From contig NW_001799533.1 in the NCBI RefSeq assembly GCF_000165425.1, positions 358,463 to 422,462 of the forward strand: 64,000 nt of DNA. The letters run 5' to 3'. This DNA is from Paramecium tetraurelia (Eukaryota > Ciliophora > Oligohymenophorea > Peniculida > Parameciidae). Positions 51,113 through 63,957 of this stretch are shown here, one piece after another; the first letter of the stretch is position 1, and each line of letters opens with the position of its first letter. The notes under the pieces are model-generated. The model was not told where the DNA came from and made no database searches. It was given only the letters and a program-made list of their open reading frames with translations. A program made the translations under genes and the position numbers.

Positions 51113-54100
51113 ATGTTTGCATCTAATCTTAGATCTGAAGCACTGAGCTTATTGAATCAAATGAAACCAAAATTCAAGGAGGAATCAGATCTAGGCACAG
51201 AAGACTTAATATATAAGAAAGTCACTGAATAATTAAAACAATAACAGCCTCATTTCGATACTGATGAAGAAGAAACAAAGAATGAAGTCTCCTTTAGAGA
51301 ATTTTATAAAAATGTACGATCAGGTAAACATGAGTTAGTTGATGATGAAGAAATCAATATTATAGAACCAGAACATAAGGAAATTCAAATTCAATCCTAC
51401 TTATAAGAATTGAGTGATGGACTCGAACCATAAACCGAAACTATTGCAGAAACTGAAATTTAGACTGATCCTGAAAAGTTAGGAAAGTTTAAAAAGTACT
51501 TTATTAAAGAGGATGAAAATAAACAATAAGTGAACATAGAAACCAACATTGAAAATAGTAATCCTATTGAAAAGAAAATGACATTGAGAGAGAAATTAGA
51601 AATGAAAAAAAAATAGGCTTAATAACCCCCAGTTTTAGCTGCAATCTAGATTAAATAAGAAGTAGATAATCAAGAATAAGTTGCTGATTAGAATGTTGGC
51701 AAAACAACATTAATCAAAAAGATAGAAGAATTCAAAAAAATGAAATAGTCTAAGGATACAAAAGAAACTTAATAAGAAACTTAATAAGAAAATCAATAAG
51801 AACAGACAATCAAATCAGTACCTGAGAATCCTTTGAGAAAACTCTTAAATAAAAAGGCAGAGGAGAGGAAAGAATAAGAACTCAATTAATAAATTGAATA
51901 GAATAAATTATAAATATAGACACAAGAAGCTGAAATAGAATTAAAATAAATAGATGCAGAAGATATACCATTCGACCAAAATACTGATAATGAGTAAAAT
52001 ATAGATAATCAATCAGAACAAAAGGAATCTTCCGAAAATAATGATGAAACCATAAATTAATAAGAATAAGATAATGATGATACCCTAAATTAATAAGAAC
52101 AATATAATGATGATACAATATATTAATAAGATTAAGATAATGTTGAATCTCAATAAGAAAATAAAATTTAAGATGAAAACGATAATGATGCAAGTATTTA
52201 ATAACAATAATAAATCGAATCTGATATAAATCCAAATATTGATCCTGAAATTTAAGAAGATTAAACTATAATTGATGATGAATCATAAAGATTTTAATAG
52301 GATTCAGAAGGTATTACTAACACAGATTACGATCAGCAACAATAACATATAGCTAATGAAAAATAAATTAATTCCAATGAAGATTAATCATAAGTTATTA
52401 CAAGCGAAAATTATGAATAAGAAATTGTTAATAATAATGATCAAGACCAATAGATGGTTAATGATAATGATTATGAAATAGTTAATAATAATGATCATAA
52501 AGTATCAAATAATTTTGATTAAAATATAGATAATAATAATGACTAAGAAATAGTAAACAATAATGATTAAGAGCAGTAGTAGTATAATAATGATTAAGAG
52601 CAGTAGTATAGTAATGATTAAGACTATTAGAATAATGACTTAACCAATTAAGAAATTCAATAAGAGAATTAAGAATTTGAAGCATAGGAATAATAATAAT
52701 CTTAATATAAATTATAATAATAAGAAATATAAACTGATAATTAATAATAAAATATAAATGATGATGACTATAACTAAGATTAATAATAAAATTAAAATGT
52801 TGATGATTATAATTATGAGGAATAATAGAATATGGATTAAGATTAAAATTTAGAAAATTAGCAAGAATCATCAAATATTAATACTTCTAAATAAGGAGAA
52901 AATAATGATATAATAAATGAAGAGAAAGTTGAAAATACATTGTCAGAAGGTTTTGTGATGGAAAATAATGTTGAAAATTCAGATTATCTTGAGGATGTAC
53001 AAGACGCTGAAATAATACAAAAGAAGAGAGAAGTAGAGGAAATGATTGAGGAAGAAGAAAGAATTAAATAAAAATTAGAATTAAAAGAATTAGATGATGA
53101 GAAAAAACTCAATGAATTAGAAGAATAAGAGAAACTATTGATTAATGAAAAAGAATAAGAATAGAAGGAAATTGAAGAAGTTTAAAAATAAATTGATTAA
53201 GATTATAGTTAATTAAAAGATATTGAAAAAGGAGGGAAGAAATAATAAGATTATTAAGAAAATGAATTAAAATAAGAAGATAATTAAGAGGTAGAACCTT
53301 TGTAGGAGGCATTACAAGAAGATTTAAATATTTCGACAGATATTCCCTTAGAAAATCAAAAAGATTAATAAAAAACTCAAAATCAATTAGAATAGAATAC
53401 TAAATAAGAAGAGAAAGTTGAACCCTTAGAAAGTAAACCAGTAGATGGTAGCATTTAATTATAAGATGAAACTCTAGAAAATGGATTTAATATTGATGAA
53501 TATCAAAGATTACAACATTAAAGTGAAGATAAATCCGAATAGGATACTACTAATTATTCATAAAGTAGTGAATTATATCATAAAAATGAGTACATCACTT
53601 AAATTAAAAATGATCAACAAGATTAAGTAATATAATAATCAGAGCCAACATTATCAATAGATAAATAAACAAATTTCAAGGATCAAGATGTTTAATACTA
53701 ACCAAAGATCTAAATAACCTAGGAAATATCAACAGGTGATAACTAAGATCTTACATAAAGCAATTAAGAATAAGAAGGGCTTAATACTACAAAAGATAAC
53801 TAATTAATAGAAGAAAAGAATCCTAATTCAGATTAATAAGAAAATACTTATTTGGATAATCAAATAGAAAGCACAAATGGGAGTGACATATCTAACGAAT
53901 CTACTAGTTTAGAATCAAAAATAGACGTTTCCAATGAAACCCATAATCTTTCAGAAAATTAATAAGATTAGTAATCACTCTAATAATAAGAGAATTAAAT
54001 TTAAGATGATGATACTCCTAGTCTGATTCCTGTAGATGAATCAGAAAATTTAAACCCATCATATAAATTTGATCTCAAACTTGATAATGAAGAGAACGAA

Positions 54101-55755
54101 ATAGTTTAACTTGATGATTCTAATTCTTTTGTTGATGATGAAATAAAAAATGCTGCATAAGAATAATAAATCGACCCAACTAATACTTAATTATTACCAA
54201 ACCCTGATTTATTAGCTTAAAACCAATTTCAGGATACTTCAAATGTACTTTCAGCCAATAAACTTCATTCAAATTCATAAATATAATAATCTATGCAAAT
54301 TGATTATAAAATTAAAATTGAAAATATTGATGTAGATATAAAAGAAGAATAATAAATTTAAGAGAATATTTTAATCAATCAAAATAGATAGTAAGCCAGT
54401 TTCTTACAAGTAGAAAAAACTGATATTGATTAAAAAGAAAATCAATTTGAAATATTAATTTCTTAAAAGAAAGAGTAAGGGTCAGAGGAAAAAAAGAAAA
54501 AAAGAAGAAAATAAAAAAGAAGGAAGCAAAAATAAAGAAAGTTATAGGAGGAATAATTTTAGTAGATCTTATAATAAAAATAATAATAAGAAATCTTAAA
54601 ATAATAATAATAGTTAATTGAATTACAAAATTAATAATTATTGAATAAATAAAAGTATAAGATGGCCACAAAACAAAACAATTAAGTTATCATAGAAAGC
54701 AAACCAATTAAAAGAGATAACTTTATTCATTTATAAAAGCAATAATCATAAATTTAACTAATAAATTAATAAATAGATACTGAATTTTCCTTTTAACAGA
54801 TTATTTCAAAAGTAGAAAAAGAAGAAAGGTAAGGATAGAAACAACTAAGAAGTAATACCAAACATGTCAAAAATGCTGATTTAAATTTCTTTTAATTGAC
54901 TGAAAGTAATCATTTTCATAATATTAGAATAATAACAAAATAAGATTTCCTTACAATCCTAAGATTTATTTGAGGCTATTAAATAAGAGATCAAAGAATG
55001 TGATTTAAATAATTACACTATTAATTTGTGCTAATTATGTTAAAGTGATGTTGTATACGAAATAAATGATGATAATTGGTACCTTATTGGAATTGCATAT
55101 GGATTAAAGTATCTAAATTTTTTAATCAAAATAGGAGACATTTCTAGAATCTATTGAATACTGTACAATATCATTTCAAGAACTCCAAGATATATACCTC
55201 TTTCAATAAGGAATAATAAGTTTGTCTCACTTTAGGAGATCAATTTGAAATTGAAAATTTAGAGGATATCCTTAACTACTATAATAATTAAACTCTCCCT
55301 AAGAATTCATAATTTTTGAGGATACCATAAAAAGTAAATTATAATTTTTCTATTTTTAGATCAAAGCAAACTTCGCTTAAATGAAAGTTGATTTGAATCA
55401 ACATAAATTTATGAATTTTAGTTTGAATGCAGCAATCAAAATTTAAGAAAACTATAATGGATTTACTGTTTCAGAGTAATATATTAAGATTTCAAATGAT
55501 TTTGATTACTCTTAATAAGGTAACATATTTTACCCTGGGCAGTCTATTCCCTATAAATTGATTGTTTAATCTAATGGAATTGAAAATATGCAATTAGATT
55601 TGAATCCTTAAATATATGAAAAAGTCTTAGAAAGCTTTTTAGCAAAGAATTACTTGCAATAGATTTAAGTTACATATAGAGACAACTTAAATAGCAACTT
55701 TGTAGTTGTGGATAATGAAGACCTCTTAGAAATTGAGATTACAATATAAAAATGA
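51113..55755 (+). CDS. Giant Glu/Gln/Asn/Asp-rich low-complexity protein
   Basis: 1,522 aa after introns of 22, 26 and 26 nt, all near the 3' end. Residues 1-1250 are one uninterrupted exon (3.8 kb) of acidic low complexity, mostly Glu, Gln, Asn, Asp and Lys, with most Gln encoded by TAA or TAG. Short internal tandem repeats occur (NNNDQEQQQ-type, DDTLNQQEQ-type). The C-terminal 270 residues are normal in composition and look folded (DLFEAIKQEIKECDLNNYTI, NWYLIGIAYGLKRHFQN, GQSIPYKLIVQSNGIENMQL); all three introns lie in or next to this part. Start MFASNLRSEALSLLNQMKPK. No family is recognised; it is probably a scaffold with a globular C-terminal domain. Confidence 0.85.
52045..52143 (+). repeat. 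Coding tandem repeat, about 33-bp unit
   Basis: Three successive, decaying copies of a unit of roughly 30-33 bp containing GATGATAC and TTAATAAGA lie inside the giant acidic gene. They encode a DDT.NQQ(E/D)Q-like peptide. Confidence 0.6.
52540..52622 (+). repeat. Coding tandem repeat AATAATGATTAAGAGCAGTAG
   Basis: Two near-exact and two looser copies of a 21-bp-class unit encode NNDQEQQ repeats in the giant low-complexity protein. Confidence 0.65.
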
Positions 55756-56186
55756 ACTAAAGTAGTCTTTGAAACACATATTATTATTTATGAATTACAG
55801 TTCTATTAAAGTGTATCTGACAATCCATAGTTTTAGTAGAATTTTTCAATCTAATTCTTTGATTCATACTTATTATACTTATTGAGGATACATTCATAAT
55901 TATTATTAAAAACTATCTTAATAGTATATTAAACCATTAAGTTTTAATTAAAATATCGAAGGTAATTCTTGGTATACACTAAGATAAGAAATGATATTAC
56001 CAAAAAATTCAATTAATTAAAAAAACTATTAAAACAAAATATATATATATATCATAATTCAAAATTCAGCCCATTTTTGAAAATAAATAACATATTAGTT
56101 CTTTATAATTATTCTTAGAATATGAATAATTTGATGAAATCTTTATTGAATTGATCATAATAGGACTAATATATTAACATAAATCT
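55756..56186. other. Convergent intergenic stretch
   Basis: 430 bp between two convergent 3' ends, AT-rich, including an (AT)n run near 56040-56053. No coding frame or RNA gene is supported. Confidence 0.55.
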
Positions 56187-58335
56187 TCATTTAAACAATT
56201 TCTTTAATTAATGTAATTAGATTGAAGTCTTTTATTGATTACTCTCTTATTCTTCTTGATTTAAATCAATTCCATATGATTGATGTTTTTGCTATTCACT
56301 CAGATCTTATTTCAAAACATCAATAACTCGATCAGCCAAGAATGTCAAGGAAGGCAACATTTGTGACTATGGGATTAAAAATTCTTTAATGTTGAGTTCC
56401 TTTCTTAAAATAAATGACTATATTACATTTATCTAGCTTATTTAGCTAATTATAATCGTCTATAAACATTTGAATCAAGGGGTGCTGCATCTTCAATTAT
56501 TGGTTTTTCAGGTTGTTCAGCTTATTCAAAATGAGCTGTCTCTTACTCATCCATCATTAGGGAAGCCTTTCTCTCTGTGCTTAGAACTGTTAAATATTTG
56601 TATTAATTATTCTGGTTTATGTAAGAGTATAATAAAGTTCTAACATTAGATGAATATAGTAAACCTGCCATTTATAGTTGCTGAGATTAATTTCTGAGAA
56701 GCAATTCCATGCTGAATTTTAGACTATTTAATATCTACAATCAACGCCTATTCATTTTCATATTAAATAGCAATAAAATGGTCATTCAATTTACTGATTG
56801 ATTTAGCCTTACCAAATTAAGTGATTATCTATTTTTTAGTATCCTAATAGAATGTAATTGTTCCACCATTACAAACTAAAGCACCTGATTAATATATATG
56901 AGCAACCTCAGGAGTTGTTTGATCCAAAGGCAATTCTTTAATAATGTTATTATTTTTTGTATTGATATGCAATATACTAATAGAAGTAACGATGACAATG
57001 GTGGTTTCATCTTTAATATATGCTGTTAAAACGTTTCTTCCTTTGTATCCATGACCTCTGAAAACACAATTCCAATTGAATTATCCTTTTGTTTACTTAA
57101 TTTATCTCCATATTCTAATTTCTCCATTTCCCCAAGTGATTATTGAATTATGTCCTATATCCATTCCTTCAATATCATAATCGGTGGTTGTTACAAGATT
57201 AAATTCAAAATTATTAACATTTTCAAAGATTGATAGTGTTTGCTTAAGATCAGAACCCAAAACAACAATCAAAAATCTATCCAGCATGGCAAACTATAAT
57301 TTAAATAATAAAAATTACTTAATTAATTGTGGTTCTATCTCTTTTATATGAATCTTCAATATTAGACACATAATTTCTTTGTTATATAGGAATTATGTTT
57401 AATAAACTACCTTGTGTAGGATAAATAACTTATAAGGTTCCATTTGCTCCTTAGGTAATTAATTTATTCTAATAAGTGATGAAATTATTAGGGTAAACAT
57501 GATGAATTCCTTAAAAATAGGGTAACTTATTCTAGCCCATTAAAGAAATCTATTTAATTTGATTAATTCCTTTTATATTAATAATGAGATTATCATCATT
57601 ACTACACATAGCTACAATTTCTCCTCCTTATCTTGGAAAGAAGGCCTTTCTTGCAACTCTCAAATGCCATTATACAATGACACCTTCCTAACCAGCAGAA
57701 TATAGTGATGCTCCTGCAAATAGTAACGCATTAACTTAATGAGCATGCCAATGATCTTATTATACAATGATACCAGTAGAGAATTATAATAAGATCAATT
57801 AACCATTGTTTAATCCACAAGCCAAAAGATCTTAATCATCATCTAATTACATAATCGTTACTGCAAGTCCAAATTCTCTTATGATTCTGTCTTCATTAGC
57901 AATCACATGAATCTATTTATCATCAGCAATAATTAATTATTCTTTATATGCTGAATATTGAATGCAGTTAATATTCGTAAATGATTATGCATCATATATT
58001 TTAGAACAAGTGGTTCCTACTCTAACAATGTTATTTCCATCATATGCAATAAAATGATCATTATGAAAACAAGCATGCTAGAATTGCTTTCCTTTATGGT
58101 GTTTACTCTATAATTATTTCCCATCTACAGAATAGACAAGAAAATGAGAATTATGTGTCAATATAAAAATGTCTCCATTAATAGCAAATGTTTAAATGGA
58201 TGCACCTACATTGATTCTACTATTCAATTTCATTGTGTCCTTTTCTAAAATTAACAAATCTTCTCCAGAATAAGTGTAAACTAAAGAATTGCAACAAAAT
58301 AATTTATGTCCCACTTAATCACCAAAATTAATCAT
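56187..58335 (-). CDS. WDR75/UTP17 (NAN1)-like WD-repeat protein
   Basis: 691 aa after introns of 25, 25 and 23 nt. It is a run of divergent WD40 blades, for example DLLILEKDTMKLNSRINVGA, DHWHAHQVNALLFAGASLYS followed by GQEGVIVQWHLRVA, and SIITWGNGEIRIWRQIK. It then has the characteristic C-terminal helical tail containing QSQMLPSLTFLADRVIDVLK, which matches the LLPS.sxL end of WDR75/Nan1. The family is part of the t-UTP subcomplex of the small-subunit processome and acts in pre-rRNA transcription and 18S maturation in the nucleolus. Length is a little shorter than in yeast and human. Confidence 0.8.
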
Positions 58336-58445
58336 AATTAATATAACATATTCACTAACAATATTTTTAGTATAACAAAGAAATTGTAGGTTATGAATCT
58401 AAAAAGTAGGATAAATATTATATAGAGAATATAGAATATGAATAT

Positions 58446-59708
58446 TCATTATTTTATCCAATCCAATAATTAAATTGCATCATACCATCTGTAATCGGTA
58501 GATTTACAATTTAATAATACAATTATATAAGAATTATTATTATCCAAATAATATTCGACAACACAAGGTCCAGCCTCCTTAGTCTAGCCAGTCTTCACTC
58601 CTTGAAATCCATTGTCTAATAATTTATTAGTATTTTCCCAAAGGATTTCTTTTATGTTACCAAATTTATCTATAATTTCACTAAAATAGATTTTTGTTTT
58701 AACAATGTTAGCAAAGTGTTCATTTTACAATGCTTGAAAACATAGGATTCCAATATCAAGAGCTGAAGAGTAATTAAATTTATGGTATAAACCTAATGAA
58801 TGTTGAAGTAATAATACCATGAGGATTCATATATTATGTTGATTTGAGACCAAATTCTTTTGCACAACTATTCATTTCATCTATAAAATTGATTCCTGTA
58901 GTTTATTCGAAATTGTGTTTTAAAGTGACGGCTGCGTCATTGCCTGAAGGGAGCATGAGTCCATAAAGTAGATCTCTTAGATTCAATTAGTCCCCTGTTT
59001 ATAGTTATGCTGAAGTACCACCAACATTTTCAGCCTATGTATAAGTAGTTTAATACTGCTTCAGGGACTGTGAAATAAGTGTTATCTAGATCTAGTGATA
59101 TTAATGAGACGAATTTGAGAGATAAAAAACATGTCATAATTTTAGTGATGGATGCTATTTAACATTTAAATTTTTCATTGAAACCAGCCAAAAGTGATCC
59201 ATCCTTCCCATTTATAATACACCAACTCTATGCTGTTATTGGTGGACCAAAAGGAATTGAAGGAGATAATGGAATATGTCTAGGCAATATTCTTGGGTTT
59301 CTCTTAAAGGCAGTTTAAGGTTGTTGAGGTTTTTTCTATTTTTGATGATTGATAATAGGATCATAAGTGTAACTGAGCTATTAAATACAGGTGTTTGCCC
59401 TAGAATTTTTCTAAGTGAAAATGTGGAATTATTTGGTGTCAATTGACATAGTATTGGATTGAGCAAAATTAGTTGGATCATAATGTTAAGATGAAGAGAC
59501 TTGGGACATCTTACGTAGCTAAACCTTTTCTATGAGTGATTTATATCCATTATGTACTTTTGATGGAGTCCGAGATAGATTTATTGGTTAAGTCTAATTA
59601 ATAGGTTTGTTTTTTAGCAGTAAAAGGCTGTATTTATAGTCTATAATCTGGAGGGTGATGATTGAGACGAAGAATGTACTATCTAGGAGTGGTTGCATCA
59701 ATTTTCAT
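58446..59708 (-). CDS. S11-family D-Ala-D-Ala carboxypeptidase-like protein
   Basis: 395 aa after introns of 28, 22 and 25 nt. It has the three active-site motifs of the penicillin-binding serine transferase fold in the right order and spacing: SxxK in IASITKIMTCFLSLKF, SxN in YGLMLPSGNDAAVTL, and KTG in GFQGVKTGQTKEAGPC. Around them, GPPITAQSWCIINGKDGSLL and ENVGGTSAQLQTGDQLNLRD match S11 peptidases (DacA/DacC type). In bacteria these trim the peptide stem of peptidoglycan; ciliates have none, so the substrate is unknown. No signal peptide is seen; the N-terminal roughly 160 residues are a Gln/Pro/Thr-rich extension. Introns show it is a nuclear gene. Confidence 0.92.
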
Positions 59709-59722
59709 TTAATATATAATAA
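59709..59722. promoter_or_regulatory. 14-bp space between divergent start codons
   Basis: The S11 gene starts at 59708 going left and the next gene starts at 59723 going right. Only TTAATATATAATAA separates the two ATGs. Any promoter must be this AT-rich core or lie inside the coding ends. Confidence 0.6.
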
Positions 59723-61816
59723 ATGCTAAAATTCGAGGCATTCAAGAAATAACAGAGACTCATTGAGAGATCACCTTAGTTTATTGTACAATAGTTACTG
59801 CAGAGGAAGATTGTGTTTATTCGCGAAAACTTCAGTTCCAAGGAGAATTTCATGATTCAAGTAAATATTAATGACTAACAACCTTAGAAATAAGAATCAT
59901 AAGAGATTATATATCTTAAGCCAGAATGTGGTGATCAGGTGATGAATGAGTTGACCAGAATAGCAATGTCTGAAATTCCAGAGAACGAATAATTAGAGTA
60001 CCATATAAGGGCATAGCAATTATTAGATTACTTCACATAGAATCAGTATGCTAGCATACAATATTTTATAGGATTCAAGTCCAATACACAACAGTTTTAT
60101 TTCATAAGATCAATTATGCATTGGCTTTGAGAAAGTATGGATTGACTGAGGAAGTCATCAATTTATTACTGGATAGCGATTAGATTCTCAAAATCAAAGG
60201 GAAACAATTGAAAAAGCAACCTCTTGATATCCAATTATTAGCTAGAATTGTATAAAACAAACTAATGAGATTGCGTATCATCTTTTAATGCACTTTATTA
60301 TTTTCAGAAAGCAGAAGGTAATACTATCTAGGATATAATAATAGAAACAAACAGGCATTGGAATTGGCAAAAAATGCATTAAAACAATTGAAGGCTATTT
60401 ATGAAGCTACCATCAAATTATGTTAGTAGATGAATCTAACCAATTTAATAAATAAGAAATAAAGAGCCAATTCAGAAATGAGTCTAGCCACCATGACATC
60501 TTAGCAACCCTAAAAATTATCCTATAGTTAGATTGTCGAAATGGTATTTAAGGAAATATTGGCACTCATCAAGTGTTCAATGCCACAATCCTAATTCGAA
60601 GATAAGAGTACTCAAATCATTAGAAGTTATCAAAGTAGAAGTCAATCCTTAGATAAGTACAGCGAATAAATCTCCTTTGGCAACACTAGCAACTAAAATA
60701 ATAAGTTGTATCCAAACATTAATGATAATCATCCTATGTTACAGATGCAGATCCTAGGTTTGATTTAAATGACACAAGTAGACATAGAAGAATTGTATCC
60801 TATTAGCAATCCTGAAATGGTAGTTACAGAAGAAGTCGTACTAGAATTGATTATGTTGGCTGGATTAAGTTTTTATAGTATATCCACTGAATTGAGATTC
60901 ATTAACTCTAATTTTGATAATCGATCCAATCTTGAAATATGGCTATGCAAGAGTCTCGAAATCTATTACACTTATGTTCCTCATATGTCATAGATTTTTA
61001 ATTAAATTTACCAGGTTTACAAGAAACTCTATGGTGTAGACAAACAAATGATACCTGAAGATTAAGAAATCACCCACCTAACAAAGTTATTGCGACCACA
61101 CCAATTTAATAACAAAGCTACATTAGCTAATAAAGTAGTTATAGTAATTAAAGTGCCTGAAGGTCCAGGATCTGCAAATAAACATGCTAATACTTAACAG
61201 AAAACAATACCATCTAATAAAACAAGCAAAAAGTACAATAGATTGAATATATTATAATAGACACCTTTTAACCTAAGTTGAAGATCAAGAAGATACAGGA
61301 AGATCTCCTAGTCGCATATTTTTAAAACCAACAAAATCATAATAGCCATTGGAAATCAAACAAAGGGTTGATTTTTTAATGAATCACATATTAACTCAAT
61401 AAGCTAAGTTAAGTAAGGAGAAGATGAAAATTATAAAGAGCCGTCTTAAACCTGATCTGAGTAATGGCAATGTTGGTATGACTGCCTCTACAAATACCAC
61501 TAATAATACTACATAGAATACAACACAAAATTCAGCAAAATCACCACCAAAACAATTGAGCCGTTCTCTCTCGAATTCTCGTAAGGCTAGTCAGTGTATA
61601 GTACCTGCTTAATTAAATATTCAGCAAGCATTGCAATAAACAAGAACAGCATAATTAAAGTACAGATATCGAAATCAATTTAACACTTTGCCAATTGAAG
61701 AGAGTCCCACATAATTTAGTAGCTAAAGAAAACAAGGAACTCTGGATTCTGCAAAAAAATAATACCAAAATAAATATTAATTAGTACTTTAATAGAAGCT
61801 ACAGAACCTCAATTGA
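59723..61816 (+). CDS. Large helical (TPR-like) protein, unknown
   Basis: 679 aa after introns of 26 nt and 28 nt; an extra 33-nt segment near 60269-60301 may also be spliced in frame. The first 250 residues resemble helical repeats (QYTTVLFHKINYALALRKYG, RNKQALELAKNALKQLKAIY), compatible with TPR-type solenoids. The middle is helical, ending in VYKKLYGVDKQMI, and the last 170 residues are Ser/Gln/Thr-rich, basic and disordered. Starts MLKFEAFKKQQRLIERSPQF. No family is recognised. Confidence 0.78.
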
Positions 61817-61969
61817 TATTATAATTTATAATTATATAACTGATCGGTAATGAATTTATTATGGAACACAGTTAGACAATGAAGTTTCGAATATACAGGT
61901 GTAGAATTAGTAAGAGTGTATAATACTTTCATATGCTTCTTATTTTTATATCCCCACATAATATACATA

Positions 61970-62911
61970 TCATTTAATATTTTCATTTCTGAACCATGGT
62001 ATGAAAACACTTACTCTCTTTTATTAGATGTAATATTTGGGTCTCTTTCGTAAAATATGTTTCTCCATCTCTGGAATTGAATAAAATAGAAATAAGGATT
62101 GCATTATGACTGCTCCTATTATTGTAAACCAATATTAGAAACCAAATGATAATGTCATAATAAATATTCCCCACCAAAACATGCATTCGCCGAAATAATT
62201 AGGATGTCTTGAATATCTCCACAATCCTTCATCAATAAATTCTTCTGTCTTTTTAGATCTCCAAGGGAATAATTATAAATCTGCTATAGTCTCTATTGTT
62301 AAGGCTGAAAATGAGAAGATGACTCCGAAATAAAAGATAAATGGGTTGTAGTCTTGATCACTATCAAATAAGGCATAATATGTTGGAAATAATCCAAAGT
62401 AGACCATTAATGTAGGTCCAACATGTAACCCTAAATAACTGAATACCCAATATATAAATTCATTGTTTAATTTTTTTCTAAATACTGGATACCTAAAATC
62501 TTCGTATGTTAAGCCCGGCCAAAATGATAGAAAATTGTAATTGTGTCTAATAAAATAGGCAAATGGCACAATAATCACCCATATGTTTGGTTGATATGGT
62601 GTTCTAAATACCCAATAAATAATCAAATAAAATCCAGGAATTTACCAATAGAAATCATATATCGAGGTATTACTAATAATTGAGATATTGCTTACTTATA
62701 TCTGTAAGATTGAATAAATACAATAGAAGTTGCAATCAAATCAACAACAAATGTTACAATCAATTCATTTTTAATGTATTATTCTACAAGGAGTGTCAAT
62801 GGTATCCTAAATTTATTATTATTATTATTACCATAATGCAGTAATTATAGCATATGGATAAAATACTATCCAACATGATTAAGAATATGTGTAATGGGTG
62901 GGCTTTTACAT
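61970..62911 (-). CDS. DUF1295 / steroid-reductase-like membrane protein
   Basis: 297 aa after introns of 25 and 23 nt. Several transmembrane helices ([40 protein letters not shown]) end in the diagnostic motif [20 protein letters not shown]. This is the conserved C-terminal signature shared by DUF1295 proteins, steroid 5-alpha-reductase-like enzymes and ICMT/PEMT-type methyltransferases. It is an ER-type membrane enzyme, probably a reductase of lipids or sterols; the reaction is not determined. The start at 62911 ([20 protein letters not shown]) uses TAA as the second codon (Gln). Confidence 0.87.
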
Positions 62912-62966
62912 TAATATTAATAATATTAAGGATTCTTAATACTATTTATTTATTATTTAAATAATA

Positions 62967-63957
62967 TCATTTTTTAGCAATTTTTGGTGGCCAAAACTAA
63001 GTTAGATTTTCAGCAGTTCCTAAATACTTTTTCTCTAATTGATCTTATGGAATTGCTTCCTTTAATTTTTCTAAAGTTTTCTTTGTCAAAAACACATTTT
63101 TAGATTTGCTTTCATCATCCATAAATGCAGCACCAGCTTTCCAAGATAAATCAACTCCTGTTGATGGATTTAGCACATACATTCTATGTAAACATCCAAC
63201 AAAATTAAGAGCCATAGTTTTAATTATATCTCCTAATCCAGAGGGTAATCCAAAAACACCAATATCTTTAGTATCAATAATACAAATCCAATTCTCAACT
63301 TTTCCAGGCATCATCATATATTTCTTGACAAACCCCAAAAAGAATGACAACACCTAGATCATAAAGTCCTTTGGATACTATCATTAGGAACAGTAAATAC
63401 TTTTTTTTAATCTACTCTGTATGCCTCTAAATAAATGACAGGTCTAAATTAGTAGTCTCTTCCAAATGTGTATAGAAATCCAGCATCTAAAAATTCTTAC
63501 ATTTATTTATTCAATGTATGCATATTAGAATTAGCTCTCCAACCTAAGTGAAGTGATAATCTCTATAAATGATATAATTTATTATTACCTCAATGCAATC
63601 TTTGATCTTGAATTTACCATTATACAAAATTTTGAGAGTGTCAGTTTAAGTCCAACTAAAGGTATATACACATATAAATACCCATCTGGTAATTATATTC
63701 CTTTCTTTTTGATCTCCTCCTCTAATTATTTAATATGCTGCATCTCAAATAAATCAAATTGAACATCTCCTCCAAATATCTTTCTATATTGCTTGTCTTT
63801 TTCTGTTTTTCTGATATATAATTCTAAATTATAATGCATAGTAAATACATTCATGTTGGATGGCCATGGCTTCAGCTGGACATTGTAGATAAGAATATTC
63901 TGATTAATCCATTTATAATTTTTAATTAACAGAAAATGATAGTAATGAAAAGATCAT
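62967..63957 (-). CDS. CRAL-TRIO (Sec14-like) lipid-binding protein
   Basis: About 294 aa with introns of 26, 26, 23 and probably 31 nt (5'-most, begins GTT). The C-terminal two thirds is a CRAL-TRIO domain: GRDYQFRPVIYLEAYRVDQK, ENWICIIDTKDIGVFGLPSG, TMALNFVGCLHRMYVLNPST and VFLTKKTLEKLKEAIPQDQL. The N-terminal helical part (DVQFDLFEMQHIKQLEEEIK) resembles the CRAL-TRIO N region. It binds or exchanges phosphatidylinositol or other lipids. The first exon is uncertain: a start at 63957 works, but a further upstream exon beyond the window edge is possible, since an intron-like segment lies at 63965-63985. Confidence 0.85.

Noticed and set aside
51882-54671. Minus-strand hydrophobic-looking ORFs in the giant gene region
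   Set aside because: They are reverse readings of the Gln/Asn/Asp/Glu low-complexity exon; the TAA/TAG-rich + frame is continuous.
61819-62186. Two separate minus ORFs starting MFSYHGSEM and [10 protein letters not shown]
   Set aside because: They are out-of-frame readings of the DUF1295 gene, whose true frame carries [14 protein letters not shown] and ends at 61970.
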